Shown: positions 33,635-44,932 of the stretch, one piece after another
Layout: each line of letters starts with the position of its first letter
How positions within the stretch are numbered: the first letter of the stretch is position 1
Source of the DNA: Streptomonospora nanhaiensis
GTDB lineage: Bacteria > Actinomycetota > Actinomycetes > Streptosporangiales > Streptosporangiaceae
Assembly: GCF_026642255.1 (NCBI RefSeq)
Contig: NZ_CP113264.1
Coordinates: forward strand, 2,976,001 to 3,040,000
DNA: 64,000 nt
Direction of reading: 5' to 3'
The notes under the pieces: generated by a model
The model's database searches: none
Seen by the model: the letters and a program-made list of their open reading frames with translations, nothing else
What the model was told of the DNA's origin: nothing
Program-made: the position numbers and the translations under genes

Positions 33635-35661
33635 GCAAGAACCAGGACCTGGCCGACTTCATCTGGTCGGTGGCCGATCTACTGCGTGGTGACTACAAGC
33701 GCTCGGAGTACGGAAAGGTCATCCTGCCGCTGACGGTGCTGCGCAGGCTGGACTGCGTCATGGCCCCGACCCGCCAGGCGGTGTGGGACCGGGCGGCCTC
33801 TTACACCGGAGAGAACAAGGACGGACTGCTGCTTGCAGCCTCCAAGCTGAAGTTCTACAACCTCTCCGAGCAGACCTTCGAATCGATCAGCAGCGACGCG
33901 GCCAATGTGGCGAAGAACCTCAAAGACTACATCCGGGGATTCTCCTCGGAGGCCACCGAGATCATCAACCGCTACGAGTTTCAACTCCAGATCGACCGCC
34001 TGGACAACGCCGACCTGCTCTACCAGGTGGTGCGGAAGTTCGCTGGCCTGGACCTGAGCTTCGAAGCCGTGGACAACCACGATATGGGCTATGTCTTCGA
34101 GGAGCTGATCCGCAAGTTTGCCGATGCCTCCAACGAGACTGCCGGTGAGCACTTCACCCCGCGCGAGGTCATCGAGCTGATGGTCGAGCTGCTGCTCGCC
34201 CCGGACGACGACCGGCTGACGGGGGCGGGCCAGGTCGTCAATATCCTCGACCCGGCCTGCGGCACCGGCGGTATGCTCTCGGCAGCCGAAGAACACATCC
34301 GCAAGCTGAACCCGCGCGTGCGCGTGAACTTGTTTGGACAGGAGCTGAATGCCGAGTCGTACGCTATCTGCCGCTCCGACATGCTGCTGAAGGGCCATAC
34401 CGCCAAGAACATCCGCTTCGGTAACTCCTTCAGTCAGGACGGCCACGACGGAGAGACCTTCAACTACATGCTCGCCAACCCACCCTTCGGTGTGGAGTGG
34501 AAGAAGGTCGAGAAGACCGTCCGCCAGGAGCACGAGGACCGCGGATTCGACGGCCGCTTCGGCGCTGGCCTACCCCGGATCAACGACGGCTCGCTGCTTT
34601 TCCTGCAGCACATGATAAGCAAGATGCAGCCGCTCAAGAAGGACGCGGCGGGCGATGAGGTCGGCGGCACCCGCCTGGCCATCGTCTTCAACGGTTCCCC
34701 GCTGTTCAGCGGTGGGGCAGGGTCGGGCGAGTCGGAGATCCGCCGGTGGATCATCGAGCACGACTACCTGGAGGCGATCGTTGCCCTTCCGGATCAGCTC
34801 TTCTATAACACCGGCATTTCTACATACTTCTGGATCGTCACTAACCGCAAGCCCGTCGATCGCAAGGGCCGCGTGATCCTGCTCGACGCACGTGACCAGT
34901 GGTCCAAGATGCGCAAGTCCCTCGGTGAGAAGCGCAAGGAGATCACGCGGGAGCAGATCGGAAATATCTGTGCGATCTATCGCGATGCGCTGAGTATTGT
35001 CGGTGACGATAACCATCCGGATCACGGGCGGGTGAAGGTCTTCTCCAACCGAGACTTCGGCTACCAGCGCATCACCGTGGACCGGCCTCTCAAGCTCCGC
35101 TTCGAGCTGACCGAGGACAGCCTCGCTCAGTTCGGTGCATCGGCCGCTGCGAAGAAGGCGGTTGGGGGCGAGGCGGCGGTCGAGTTGTTTCTGGCCGCGC
35201 TCAAGCCGCTGCTTGGATCGCAGTGGTCCACCAAGGCTGAGGCATGGGACGCCATGCGGACGGCGATGGTGGCTGGCGGCGTGCTGTGGCCCTCCACCGC
35301 GCCGTTTCAGAAGGCCCTGCGCGACGCGGTGGGCGTGACCGACCCAGAAGGCGAGGTCCAGCTTATTAAGGGCAAGCCCGAGCCTGACCCGGGCCTGCGC
35401 GACAACGAGAACGTCCCGCTGAGCGAGGACATCGACGAGTACTTCGCCCGCGAGGTGCTGCCGCACGTCCCGGACGCCTGGATTGCCGAGACCCGCAACC
35501 CGAAGACCAAGGAGATGGAGCGGTTCAAGCTGGGGTACGAGATTCCTTTCACCCGCCACTTCTATGTCTACACGCCGCCGAGGCCGCTCGCGGAGATCGA
35601 TGCAGAACTGAAGGCTCTGGAGGCCGAGATCCAGGCCTTGCTGGGGGAGGTGGCAAAGTGA
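33631..35661 (+). CDS. hsdM: Type I restriction-modification methylase subunit HsdM
   Basis: A 676-residue N6-adenine methyltransferase subunit. The helical N-terminal domain (LADFIWSVADLLRGDYKRSE) is followed by the catalytic domain with HFTPREVIELMVELL, motif I LDPACGTGGML (near residue 207) and motif IV NPPFG (near residue 283), both intact. A C-terminal extension includes a helix for HsdS contact (LAEIDAELKALEAEIQALLG). It starts at TTG 33631 within the TTGA overlap, behind AGGACAGGA. With HsdS it methylates the recognition site; with HsdR it restricts unmethylated DNA. It is somewhat longer than the classical subunit, as in the type I group with HsdM of 600-700 residues. Confidence 0.95.
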   Translation: MSKNQDLADFIWSVADLLRGDYKRSEYGKVILPLTVLRRLDCVMAPTRQAVWDRAASYTGENKDGLLLAASKLKFYNLSEQTFESISSDAANVAKNLKDYIRGFSSEATEIINRYEFQLQIDRLDNADLLYQVVRKFAGLDLSFEAVDNHDMGYVFEELIRKFADASNETAGEHFTPREVIELMVELLLAPDDDRLTGAGQVVNILDPACGTGGMLSAAEEHIRKLNPRVRVNLFGQELNAESYAICRSDMLLKGHTAKNIRFGNSFSQDGHDGETFNYMLANPPFGVEWKKVEKTVRQEHEDRGFDGRFGAGLPRINDGSLLFLQHMISKMQPLKKDAAGDEVGGTRLAIVFNGSPLFSGGAGSGESEIRRWIIEHDYLEAIVALPDQLFYNTGISTYFWIVTNRKPVDRKGRVILLDARDQWSKMRKSLGEKRKEITREQIGNICAIYRDALSIVGDDNHPDHGRVKVFSNRDFGYQRITVDRPLKLRFELTEDSLAQFGASAAAKKAVGGEAAVELFLAALKPLLGSQWSTKAEAWDAMRTAMVAGGVLWPSTAPFQKALRDAVGVTDPEGEVQLIKGKPEPDPGLRDNENVPLSEDIDEYFAREVLPHVPDAWIAETRNPKTKEMERFKLGYEIPFTRHFYVYTPPRPLAEIDAELKALEAEIQALLGEVAK

Positions 35662-36938
35662 CCTTCGTTCTCGGCACGTCGCTTCCCAGTGGGTGGTCTT
35701 CTTCTCCCCTGAAGCACGTCACCACAGTCTTGAATCGAGGATCAGCTCCTGACTACGCAGACGACGGGTCCGTGCGTGCTGTGAGCCAGGCAGCCAACCA
35801 ACCGAGTGGGTTGGATTGGTCTCGGACAAGGTTCCACACATTCTCGGGGGACCCGCGAAAGTTGAAGGGCTACTTGCAGCCCGGAGACGTGATTATAAAC
35901 TCCACCGGGACGGGAACGTTGGGCCGAGTAGGTCAGTTCATGGGATCTCCGGATGGAATCCCATGTATGGCGGATGGTCATGTAACGATTGCGCGCGCAG
36001 ATCATCGCGCATTGCATCACCGATTCTCCTACTACTGGCTCGTGTCTCAGCCGTTCCAGGAGTACGTCTATGCTGCCCTTGTCGTAGGGGCAACAAATCA
36101 AATCGAGCTCAACCGTGAACGCCTTGGAGAGGCTCCGGTTCCACTTCCTTCACTGGAGGAGCAGCGCCGCATCGCTGGCTTCCTCGACGCCGAGACCTCT
36201 CGGATTGACCACCTCATGGAAAAAATGCGCTCTCAGGACGAATTGCTTTCCAGCCGCCGACGGGCGGTACTTGCTGCAACTTGCCGCCCCGAAGATCGTG
36301 TGGTGAGGTTGGGGTACTTCCTTAGTTTGGTGACTAGCGGCCCGCGTGGGTGGAGTGATTATATCGGTGTCGAGGGAAACATGTTCTTTCGGAGTGCTAA
36401 CTTGTGGCGTGATTCCACGGAGCCGAAACTCACCTCGGTTGCCTATGTTGAACCTCCGTCGTCTGCATTGGCGGAGTCTAGCCGATCCACGATCCACTCT
36501 GATGACGTTCTCGTTGGTATTACCGGTGCAAATACTGGATGGGTATGCCTAGCGAATCAGGACGTCGTAGGGGCGAATATCAGTCAGCATGTCTGCTTGC
36601 TCCGCCCCTCCCGGCTTGTGTCTGGGAGGTGGCTGGCCTACCTCCTCTCGTCCCCCCTCATCCAAGATTCTCTTCTTGGGAGCCAGTATGGTGGCACGAA
36701 AACCCAGCTCTCACTTCCCGATCTGAGGGACTTGAAAGTCCCGATCCCTGAGCTTCGGAAGCAACAGTCGATAGCCGACGAGATCCAGCATCAGATCATT
36801 GGGATCGAGAACGAAAAGGGAGCACGCGCCAGGCAGATTGCACTCCTCGGCGAGCGCCGCCAAGCACTCATCACTGCTGCCGTAACCGGCCAGCTCGACG
36901 TCACCACCGCCCGCCCCGCGCACGACCACGGCCTCTGA
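35658..36938 (+). CDS. hsdS: Type I restriction-modification specificity subunit HsdS
   Basis: A 426-residue subunit with two target recognition domains. The first runs from about residue 10 to 160, ending in the conserved VPLPSLEEQRRIAGFLDAET, and the second from about 205 to 375, ending in VPIPELRKQQSIADEIQ. Each is followed by a long helix that sets spacing between half-sites. Recognition sequence cannot be predicted from sequence by eye. It begins at GTG 35658, overlapping the hsdM stop, and the GC is clearly lower than in neighbours, especially inside the recognition domains, a common sign of exchange between systems. Confidence 0.93.
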   Translation: MTFVLGTSLPSGWSSSPLKHVTTVLNRGSAPDYADDGSVRAVSQAANQPSGLDWSRTRFHTFSGDPRKLKGYLQPGDVIINSTGTGTLGRVGQFMGSPDGIPCMADGHVTIARADHRALHHRFSYYWLVSQPFQEYVYAALVVGATNQIELNRERLGEAPVPLPSLEEQRRIAGFLDAETSRIDHLMEKMRSQDELLSSRRRAVLAATCRPEDRVVRLGYFLSLVTSGPRGWSDYIGVEGNMFFRSANLWRDSTEPKLTSVAYVEPPSSALAESSRSTIHSDDVLVGITGANTGWVCLANQDVVGANISQHVCLLRPSRLVSGRWLAYLLSSPLIQDSLLGSQYGGTKTQLSLPDLRDLKVPIPELRKQQSIADEIQHQIIGIENEKGARARQIALLGERRQALITAAVTGQLDVTTARPAHDHGL

Positions 36939-36949
36939 GGGGGATCCAG

Positions 36950-39900
36950 ATGAACGATGCCCGCGTGTACACCGAGAAAGCATTTGAGAACGCCGTGGAA
37001 GCGGCGCTGCTGCGCAGCGGCTGGCAGCGCGGGCTGTCGAACACCTACGACCCCACGCTTGGCATTGACACTTCCGAGCTGGCCGCGTTCCTTGGTGCGT
37101 CGCAGAACGACGCGTGGTTGGCGCTCCGGGACGCCTATGGCGAGGATGAAGAGCAGGCCATTGGTCGGTTCGCGAAGCGCGTGGCTCGGGAGATTGACTC
37201 GCGCGGCCTGCTGGACGTGCTGCGTCGGGGTGTGAATGACCGCAACGTGAAGATCCAGCTTGCGTACTTCCGTCCCGCTCACACCCTCGCCTCTGGCGCC
37301 TTGGACGAGTACGACGCCAACCGGCTCATCTTCGTGCGCCAGTTCCACTACTCCGCCGCGCGCCCGACCGACAGCCTCGACATGGCGTTCTTCCTCAACG
37401 GACTCCCCGTCGCCTCAGCGGAGTTGAAGAACGGGCTGACGGGCCAGACTGTCGAGGACGCCAAGCGGCAGTACCGCCGCGACCGGAAACCGAAGGAGCT
37501 GTTCTTCGCCAAGCGCAGCCTGGTCCATTTCGCGGTCGATCCGACGCTGGCTTTTCTGACGACCCGCCTGGCTGGCGACGCCACTCGCTTTCTCCCGTTC
37601 AACACCGGCTCCGGTGGCCCTGGCCAAATCGGCGGAGCGGGCAACATCCCGGCCCCGACCGATGGGAAGTACCCCACCTCCTACCTCTTCGACCAGGTGT
37701 GGGTTCGGGACAACTGGCTGGAACTGCTTCAGCGGTTCCTGCACGTGGAGGATGCCGCCGCGAAGGCCGGTCGGGCGCCGTCGCACAAGCCGGGCAGCGC
37801 GCACACGCAGCCGTTGATCTTCCCCCGTTTCCATCAGTGGGATGCGGTGCGCAAGCTCATCGCGCACGCGGCCCGCCACGGGGCGGGGGAGAACTACCTG
37901 ATCCAGCACTCCGCTGGCTCGGGCAAGTCCAACACCATCGCCTGGCTCGCGCACCACCTGTCCAGCCTGCACACCTCTCACGATCCTGGCCAGATCGCGC
38001 CCGCTGCACTCGCCTCCGGCCTGGGGGCGAACAGGCTGGTCTTCGACAAGGTCATCGTCATCACCGACCGGCGGGTACTGGACAAGCAGCTCCAGGACAC
38101 CATCTACCAGTTCGACCACAAAGCTGGCGTGGTCGTGCGGATCGACGAGAACTCCCAGCAGCTCGCGGACGCGCTGACAGGGCCGACGGCCCGGATCGTG
38201 ATCACCACGGTGCAGAAGTTCCCCTTCGTCCTGGACAAGGTCGCGGGGTTGGGCGGCCAGCGCTATGCGGTGATCATCGACGAGGCGCACTCCTCACAGG
38301 GTGGAGAGAGCGCGGCGGCTTTGAAGAAGGCGCTGGGACGTCTGGGCTCGGACGTGGTGGACGAGGACGGCGACCCGTTGACAGCCGCGGCCCTGGCACG
38401 AGGAAAGCAGCCGAACCTGTCCTTCTTCGCTTTCACGGCCACTCCCAAGGCGAAGACGATCGACCTGTTCGGTACCCCTTACGGCAATCCCGGCTCGGGG
38501 GAGCAGGAGAAGGGCCCGTTCCACACCTACTCGATGCGGCAGGCCATCGAGGAAGGCTTCATCCTCGACGTGCTCGGCAACTACATCACCTACGCCACGT
38601 ACTTCAAGCTCCAGGAAGCTGCCGCCGAAGAGGCGGAGCAGCAGGTGGACCCGCGCAAGGCCCGCTCGAAGCTGGTGCGGGCCGCGCTGATGTCGGAGGC
38701 CTCGATGGCCTCCCGGGCGAAGATCATCGTCGACCACTTCCGCTCACACTCCAGCCCGCGCCTCGGAGGCCGGGCCAAGGCGATGGTGGTCACCTCTGGC
38801 CGTGACCACGCCGTTCGGCTGTACCAGGCCATGCGGGCCTACATCGACCAGCGGGGCTTCACCGATTGCGGCACCCTGGTCGCGTTCTCCGGGGCACTGA
38901 CCCTCGACGGGATCGAGTACACCGAGGCCAAGCTCAACGGCTTCCCCGAACGCGAACTGTCGGCACGTTTCGGCTACACCCGCGCGGACGACCCGAACCC
39001 GCCTTCCGTCCCCAAGCCAGAGCACCGAATCCTCGTCGTCGCCGAGAAGTACCAGACCGGCTTCGACCAGCCGCTGCTGACCACCATGTACGTGGACAAG
39101 ATCCTGGTGAAGCTGGCCGCGGTGCAGACGCTTTCCCGGCTCAACCGCACCCACCGGCTCAAGACTACCGAGGACCTGTTCATTCTCGACTTCGCCAACC
39201 GGCCCGAAGACATCGAGCAGGCTTTCCAGCAGTACTACGAGGGGTCGGTCAGTGAGCCCACCGACCCCAACCTCCTGTTCGACCGCGAACGCGAGGTGAT
39301 GTCCTACCAGCTCCTGGTAGAAGCCGAGATGGACGCCTTCGTGACCGCGTACTTCGCGGCCTTCCAGAGCGGCTCGGCCACCGACACCGCCATCATGAAG
39401 GCCCACGCCCGCCTCTACGGATACCTGCAGCCCGCCCTGGACCGTTTCAATGCCCTCAATGCCACCGAACCGGACACCGCTGCCGAGTTCCGCCGCGCCC
39501 TGGACTCCTACACCAAGGCGTATGGCTGGCTCTCCCACGTGATCGGATTTGAGAATCTCGAACTGGAACGGCTCTACCAGTACGGGCGTTTCCTGCTGCG
39601 CCGCCTGCCGGCGCCCGATCGCAGCGCTGGCGCCGACATTGGCGCGACAGCACCGAGTCACATGCGCATCGCTCAGACGGGCACCCCGGAGCTGCGCCTG
39701 GAGGCGGCGGGCGCGCAGGTACTGTCCGGCCTGGTAGCCGAGGCCGCCGGAGCGGTGGCCGAGGCGGAGGAGATGTCGCTGGCCGAATTGATCCGGTCCG
39801 TCAACGACGAGTACGGGACCGGGCTCTCCACCGCCGACCAGATCCTGCTCAGCCAGCTTGTTGTCGCCGTCAGCGAGGACCCCGAACTCCGGGCTATCGC

Positions 39901-40171
39901 CCTGCACCAGGACCAGGACGTCTTCGGAGGAGAACTGGAGAAGGACCTCGACCGGATCGTTATCGACCAGGCGGCGTCTAACGACGCCTTGATGGTCCGC
40001 TACTTCGACGACACCGACGTCAACCGCCTGTTCAAGCAGGTCGCGACCCAGCAGGCGTACCAGCTCATCCGGCGGCCGGTCCGACGCGAGGCCGAGCGCC
40101 GGACCACCCAGCAGCGGGCCGCCGAGCTCAAGTCGTCCGGAAGCCGTCGGGCGGAACCGCCGACCGCATAG
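36950..40171 (+). CDS. hsdR: Type I restriction endonuclease subunit HsdR
   Basis: A 1073-residue motor nuclease. The N-terminal PD-(D/E)XK domain has DSLDMAFFLNG (Asp144) and ASAELKNGLTGQT (Glu158 and Lys160). The SF2 translocase follows, with Walker A HSAGSGKSNT (about residues 319-328), DEAH box IIDEAHSSQGGE (about 442), FFAFTATPKAKT, and QTLSRLNRTH as motif VI. A helical C-terminal domain completes it. All key residues seem intact. ATG 36950 follows GAGGGGGATCC, 11 bp after hsdS. It cuts DNA at a distance from unmethylated sites when bound to the HsdM/HsdS complex. Confidence 0.95.
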   Translation: MNDARVYTEKAFENAVEAALLRSGWQRGLSNTYDPTLGIDTSELAAFLGASQNDAWLALRDAYGEDEEQAIGRFAKRVAREIDSRGLLDVLRRGVNDRNVKIQLAYFRPAHTLASGALDEYDANRLIFVRQFHYSAARPTDSLDMAFFLNGLPVASAELKNGLTGQTVEDAKRQYRRDRKPKELFFAKRSLVHFAVDPTLAFLTTRLAGDATRFLPFNTGSGGPGQIGGAGNIPAPTDGKYPTSYLFDQVWVRDNWLELLQRFLHVEDAAAKAGRAPSHKPGSAHTQPLIFPRFHQWDAVRKLIAHAARHGAGENYLIQHSAGSGKSNTIAWLAHHLSSLHTSHDPGQIAPAALASGLGANRLVFDKVIVITDRRVLDKQLQDTIYQFDHKAGVVVRIDENSQQLADALTGPTARIVITTVQKFPFVLDKVAGLGGQRYAVIIDEAHSSQGGESAAALKKALGRLGSDVVDEDGDPLTAAALARGKQPNLSFFAFTATPKAKTIDLFGTPYGNPGSGEQEKGPFHTYSMRQAIEEGFILDVLGNYITYATYFKLQEAAAEEAEQQVDPRKARSKLVRAALMSEASMASRAKIIVDHFRSHSSPRLGGRAKAMVVTSGRDHAVRLYQAMRAYIDQRGFTDCGTLVAFSGALTLDGIEYTEAKLNGFPERELSARFGYTRADDPNPPSVPKPEHRILVVAEKYQTGFDQPLLTTMYVDKILVKLAAVQTLSRLNRTHRLKTTEDLFILDFANRPEDIEQAFQQYYEGSVSEPTDPNLLFDREREVMSYQLLVEAEMDAFVTAYFAAFQSGSATDTAIMKAHARLYGYLQPALDRFNALNATEPDTAAEFRRALDSYTKAYGWLSHVIGFENLELERLYQYGRFLLRRLPAPDRSAGADIGATAPSHMRIAQTGTPELRLEAAGAQVLSGLVAEAAGAVAEAEEMSLAELIRSVNDEYGTGLSTADQILLSQLVVAVSEDPELRAIALHQDQDVFGGELEKDLDRIVIDQAASNDALMVRYFDDTDVNRLFKQVATQQAYQLIRRPVRREAERRTTQQRAAELKSSGSRRAEPPTA

Positions 40172-40246
40172 CCTGTGCTCTGCAGCACGTCAGGCAATAG
40201 GCCGAACGGGGTGGTCACGCTCCGGCCACACAGAGAGGGACCTCGC

Positions 40247-41902
<1,656 letters not shown>

Positions 41903-42044
41903 CCGCCTGACGTCTCGGGATCCGTCAAGGCTGACACGTACGTGTTCCCTCCGGACCGGCTTCCGACAGTGGCAGTTTGTATGGGGCCAACAAGGCAGCC
42001 CGGCCGTACTACCAGGAAACCCCCCTTAGCTACGGGACCGTCTG

Positions 42045-42347
42045 TCATGTAAGAACCGAGTGATCGCCGAGTCTTCGGCTAGCTTCGTTGATCGCAGTGT
42101 GGAGCTCGTGGAACAGCGGCTCAGGGAGGGTTTGCCTGTCAAGACCGGAGGATTCGAGTACAGGAATCAGGCTGCCCATCTGATCGGATGAAAGCTTTCC
42201 TCCCCATGCAGTGAGCAGGTCTCGGACCGCATACCCGTACTGTGCGCGGACGATGGCGACGACCAGCCGCGAAACGAGCTCGGAGGAGTCCTCTTGGAGA
42301 CCTCCGAGGAGCTCCGTTGGGACGATCCCGAGCCGTGTCGTGAACAC
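42045..42347 (-). CDS. Hypothetical protein or gene fragment
   Basis: A 100-residue open frame with protein-like composition (LLGGLQEDSSELVSRLVVAI, QYGYAVRDLLTAW, LPEPLFHELHTAINEASRR). It seems helical and soluble. The GTG at 42347 has no ribosome binding site, and the frame upstream is not convincing, so this may be the 3' end of a larger gene that was truncated, or a decayed reading frame. It matches no family I know. The 140 bp between the kinase stop and its own stop hold nothing recognisable. Confidence 0.4.
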   Translation of the reverse strand: MFTTRLGIVPTELLGGLQEDSSELVSRLVVAIVRAQYGYAVRDLLTAWGGKLSSDQMGSLIPVLESSGLDRQTLPEPLFHELHTAINEASRRLGDHSVLT

Positions 42348-42360
42348 GACCCGGCACGAA

Positions 42361-42475
42361 ACAGTTGCTGGTCTCCGTGGACCCGGAATGGGTCGTCGAC
42401 GTCGGTGGCGCGCGGTTCCCGGAGGGTGAGCCTGGCGCTGGAGAGTTCGACTGGGTGAATGTCCGGCAGGCTAGC
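42361..42475 (-). pseudogene. GNAT acetyltransferase, N-terminal remnant
   Basis: On the minus strand the text LPDIHPVELSSARLTLREPR followed by ATDVDDPFRVHGD is the opening strand and first helix of RimJ-type GNAT acetyltransferases (SARLTLREPxxxDxxxLFxxxGD). The similarity ends after about 35 residues, and no start codon of good quality or acetyl-CoA motif follows. It is a broken gene end at the right side of the accessory island. Confidence 0.5.
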
Positions 42476-42665
42476 GGCCCGAGGCCAGCGCTCCGGTTCC
42501 GGTGAAGGAGCCGGTACCGGGGAGCACCTCGGGGACGGAGACGCGGCGAAGACCCCTTGTGAGGTGCTCGTGTCAGCCTTCCGTCCCGGGAGTTCGTGGC
42601 ACACTCGGCAGGATTCGGACCGGCGACTGCTGGAGGAGAAGGCCCCGCTCACGAGGCACCCACGA

Positions 42666-42707
42666 CGGAGGCCCCGGGCACGGCGGTCGCCGTGCCCGGG
42701 GCCTCCG
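42666..42707. terminator. Strong hairpin terminator after tctCBA
   Basis: A perfect 19-bp stem (42666-42684 with 42689-42707) closes on the 4-nt loop GGTC. The left arm begins CGGAGGCCCCGGGCACGGC. It lies 23 bp beyond the tctA stop on the minus strand, ideal for ending the transporter operon, and would also stop transcription leaving the island. No T-tract follows. Confidence 0.8.
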
Positions 42708-42729
42708 CAGAGGGACCCGCCTCCCCCGG

Positions 42730-44298
42730 CTACCCGGCAACCTCCGTCTTCTCGGCGGCCTCGGCCTCGGCCTGGGCCCGGCTCCGGCGAGCCGAGCGCA
42801 TCCGGGCGACGGCGACCAGGGCCACGGCCGCGAGGATGACCGTGTAGATGCCGATGGTGATCGGTCCGGAGAAGAGCGCGCCCACGTCCCCCTGGCCGAT
42901 GGCCAGTGCACGGCGGAGCTCCGTTTCAGCGAGCGGGCCCAGGATGACCGCGATGAGCACCGGGGCCACCGGGATCGAGTACCGCCGCATCATGAACCCG
43001 AGCAACCCCAGCAGGATCAGGAGCCACAGCTCGATCACGGAGTAGGACGAGGCGTAGACCCCCAGCACCGCGAAACCGGTGATGCCGGCGTACAGGTAGC
43101 GGCGCGGGATCAGGAGCAGTTTTGCCCACAGCGGTGCGAAGGGCAGGTTCAGGATGAGCAGCATGACGCTGCCGATGAACAGGCTGGCCAGGAGCGCCCA
43201 CACCAGGTCGGCGTTGCGCTCGAAGAGCAGCGGGCCGGGCTGCATGCCGTACTGCTGGAAGGCGGCGAGCATGATCGCCGCCGTGGCCGAGGTGGGCAGC
43301 CCCAGCCCCAGCAGCGCGCCCATCGCGGTGCCCGCCGTCGCGCTCGCGGCGGTCTCCGGGGCGGCCACGCCCTCGATGGCGCCCTCGCCGAACTCGTCGG
43401 GGCGCTTGCCCCTGCGGGCCCGCAGCTGGGACAGCTTGCGCTCGGTGCCGTAGGCCAGGAACGTGGGGATCTCCGACCCGCCCGCGGGGACGGCGCCGAA
43501 GGGCAGTCCGAAGCCCAGCCCGCGGATCCACGCGGGCACGGCGCGTTTGAGGTCGCGTCCGCTGAGCCAAGGGGTGCCGGTGGTGCGCAGGAGTTCGGTG
43601 GTCCCGCTTCCTCCGCGGTGCACGCGCGAGGCCACGTGGAGGACCTCCCCGAGCGCGAGCAGGCCCACGGTCACCGTGATGATGCTGACCCCCTCGAACA
43701 GGGAGGGGATGCCCAGGGTGAAGCGGGCCGCGCCGCTCTGGGAGTCGATGCCGACCATGGCCAGGGACAGGCCGATGGAGAGCGCGATGAGGCCGCGCAC
43801 CATGGACTGGGCGACGACCGCCGAGGTGGCCAGGAAGGCGAAGACGGCCAGTGCGAAGTACTCGGCGGGGCCGAAGCGCAGGGCGATGTCGATGATGACG
43901 TTGGAGAAGAACGCCACCACGGCCGTGGAGACGACCGCGCCGATGAACGCGCCGATCGCCGACGTGGCCAGGGCCTGGGAGGCCCTGCCCTTGAGCGCCA
44001 TCTTGTGGCCCTCGATCGCCGTGGCGATGGCCGAGCTGTTGCCCGGGGTGTTCATGAGGATCGAGGTCGTGGAGTCGCCGAAGAGCCCGCCGTAGTAGAC
44101 GGCGGTGAACATGATGAACGCGCCCGTGGGGTCGAGCTTGAATGTGACGGGCAGCAGCAGGGCCACCGCCATCGCCGACCCCAGGCCGGGCAGGACGCCG
44201 ACCGCGGTGCCGAGCACGACGCCGACCAGCGCCCACAGCAGGTTCTCCGGGGTGAGGGCGGCTGCGAAGCCGCCCCCGAGAAGTCCGAGCGTCTCCAT
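42730..44298 (-). CDS. tctA: Tripartite tricarboxylate transporter, large permease TctA
   Basis: A 522-residue integral membrane protein with about ten to twelve helices. Hallmarks of the TctA family are [19 protein letters not shown] and the second copy [20 protein letters not shown], both Gly-rich loops, plus [20 protein letters not shown] and [18 protein letters not shown]. It forms the solute channel driven by ion gradient. It is last in the tctC-tctB-tctA operon and starts immediately after tctB (one-base gap). The family imports citrate and other carboxylates. The downstream enzymes on the divergent side support a citrate-like acid. Confidence 0.95.
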   Translation of the reverse strand: METLGLLGGGFAAALTPENLLWALVGVVLGTAVGVLPGLGSAMAVALLLPVTFKLDPTGAFIMFTAVYYGGLFGDSTTSILMNTPGNSSAIATAIEGHKMALKGRASQALATSAIGAFIGAVVSTAVVAFFSNVIIDIALRFGPAEYFALAVFAFLATSAVVAQSMVRGLIALSIGLSLAMVGIDSQSGAARFTLGIPSLFEGVSIITVTVGLLALGEVLHVASRVHRGGSGTTELLRTTGTPWLSGRDLKRAVPAWIRGLGFGLPFGAVPAGGSEIPTFLAYGTERKLSQLRARRGKRPDEFGEGAIEGVAAPETAASATAGTAMGALLGLGLPTSATAAIMLAAFQQYGMQPGPLLFERNADLVWALLASLFIGSVMLLILNLPFAPLWAKLLLIPRRYLYAGITGFAVLGVYASSYSVIELWLLILLGLLGFMMRRYSIPVAPVLIAVILGPLAETELRRALAIGQGDVGALFSGPITIGIYTVILAAVALVAVARMRSARRSRAQAEAEAAEKTEVAG

Positions 44299-44299
44299 G

Positions 44300-44932
44300 T
44301 CAGAGCACCCCTCCCAGGATCCCCGCGGGGAGTTTCAGGCCCAGGCCGGCGACGAACGCCAGCTGGACGACGGAGGAGTAGACCAGCGCCACGCCGGCCT
44401 CGAACACGGGACGCCGCTTGTCGCCGAAGGCCCAGGCGACGCCGAAGAACAGCAGGGCCCCGGACAGCAGCCAGCCCACCGGCTGCAGCAGCAGGGCGAA
44501 GAGCGCGACGGAGCCGATCACGATGCCGACCGTGCGCCAGTCGCTGTGGGTGGCGGGCGCGCCCGCCGGGGGCCGCTCGCCGTCGACCAGCTCTCCGACG
44601 GCTCCGGCCTGGTCGTGCGCCCTGGTCTCGGTGTCGGCGAGGCCGCTCTCCGGCTCCGGGGCGGGGCGCCGGATCACCTGGACGGCGAGCGCCGTGCCCA
44701 GGACGACCATCAGGACCGCGACGACGGAGGGGAAGAACTGCGGCCCCGGCGAGGCCGAGTTGTCGGGCACGTGCATGGTGAGCGTCTGCTCGCCGAGGAA
44801 GAGGCCGATGCCGATGGTGAGCAGACCGACGAAGATCTCGCTCCGCCCCCTCCACCAGTGCCGGGCCGGCCGCGCGGGGCGCGGTCCGGTGTCGGTCCCG
44901 CGCGGTTCCGCGGGTGTGCTGCTCAGGCTCAT
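44300..44932 (-). CDS. tctB: Tripartite tricarboxylate transporter, small permease TctB
   Basis: A 210-residue membrane protein with four hydrophobic segments, the first being IFVGLLTIGIGLFLGEQTLT, and a central charged loop (ETRAHDQAGAVGELVDGERP) longer than usual. The C-terminal pair of helices ends in AFVAGLGLKLPAGILGGVL. ATG 44932 overlaps the tctC stop as ATGA; the frame is open upstream but is not coding. It assembles with TctA. Small TctB subunits vary much in sequence, so position in the operon is the main support. Confidence 0.9.
   Translation of the reverse strand: MSLSSTPAEPRGTDTGPRPARPARHWWRGRSEIFVGLLTIGIGLFLGEQTLTMHVPDNSASPGPQFFPSVVAVLMVVLGTALAVQVIRRPAPEPESGLADTETRAHDQAGAVGELVDGERPPAGAPATHSDWRTVGIVIGSVALFALLLQPVGWLLSGALLFFGVAWAFGDKRRPVFEAGVALVYSSVVQLAFVAGLGLKLPAGILGGVL

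Noticed and set aside
42502..44781. A 759-codon plus-strand frame opposite tctA
   Set aside because: Translation is mostly charged residues, Gly and Gln without a fold, while the opposite strand encodes a clear TctA.
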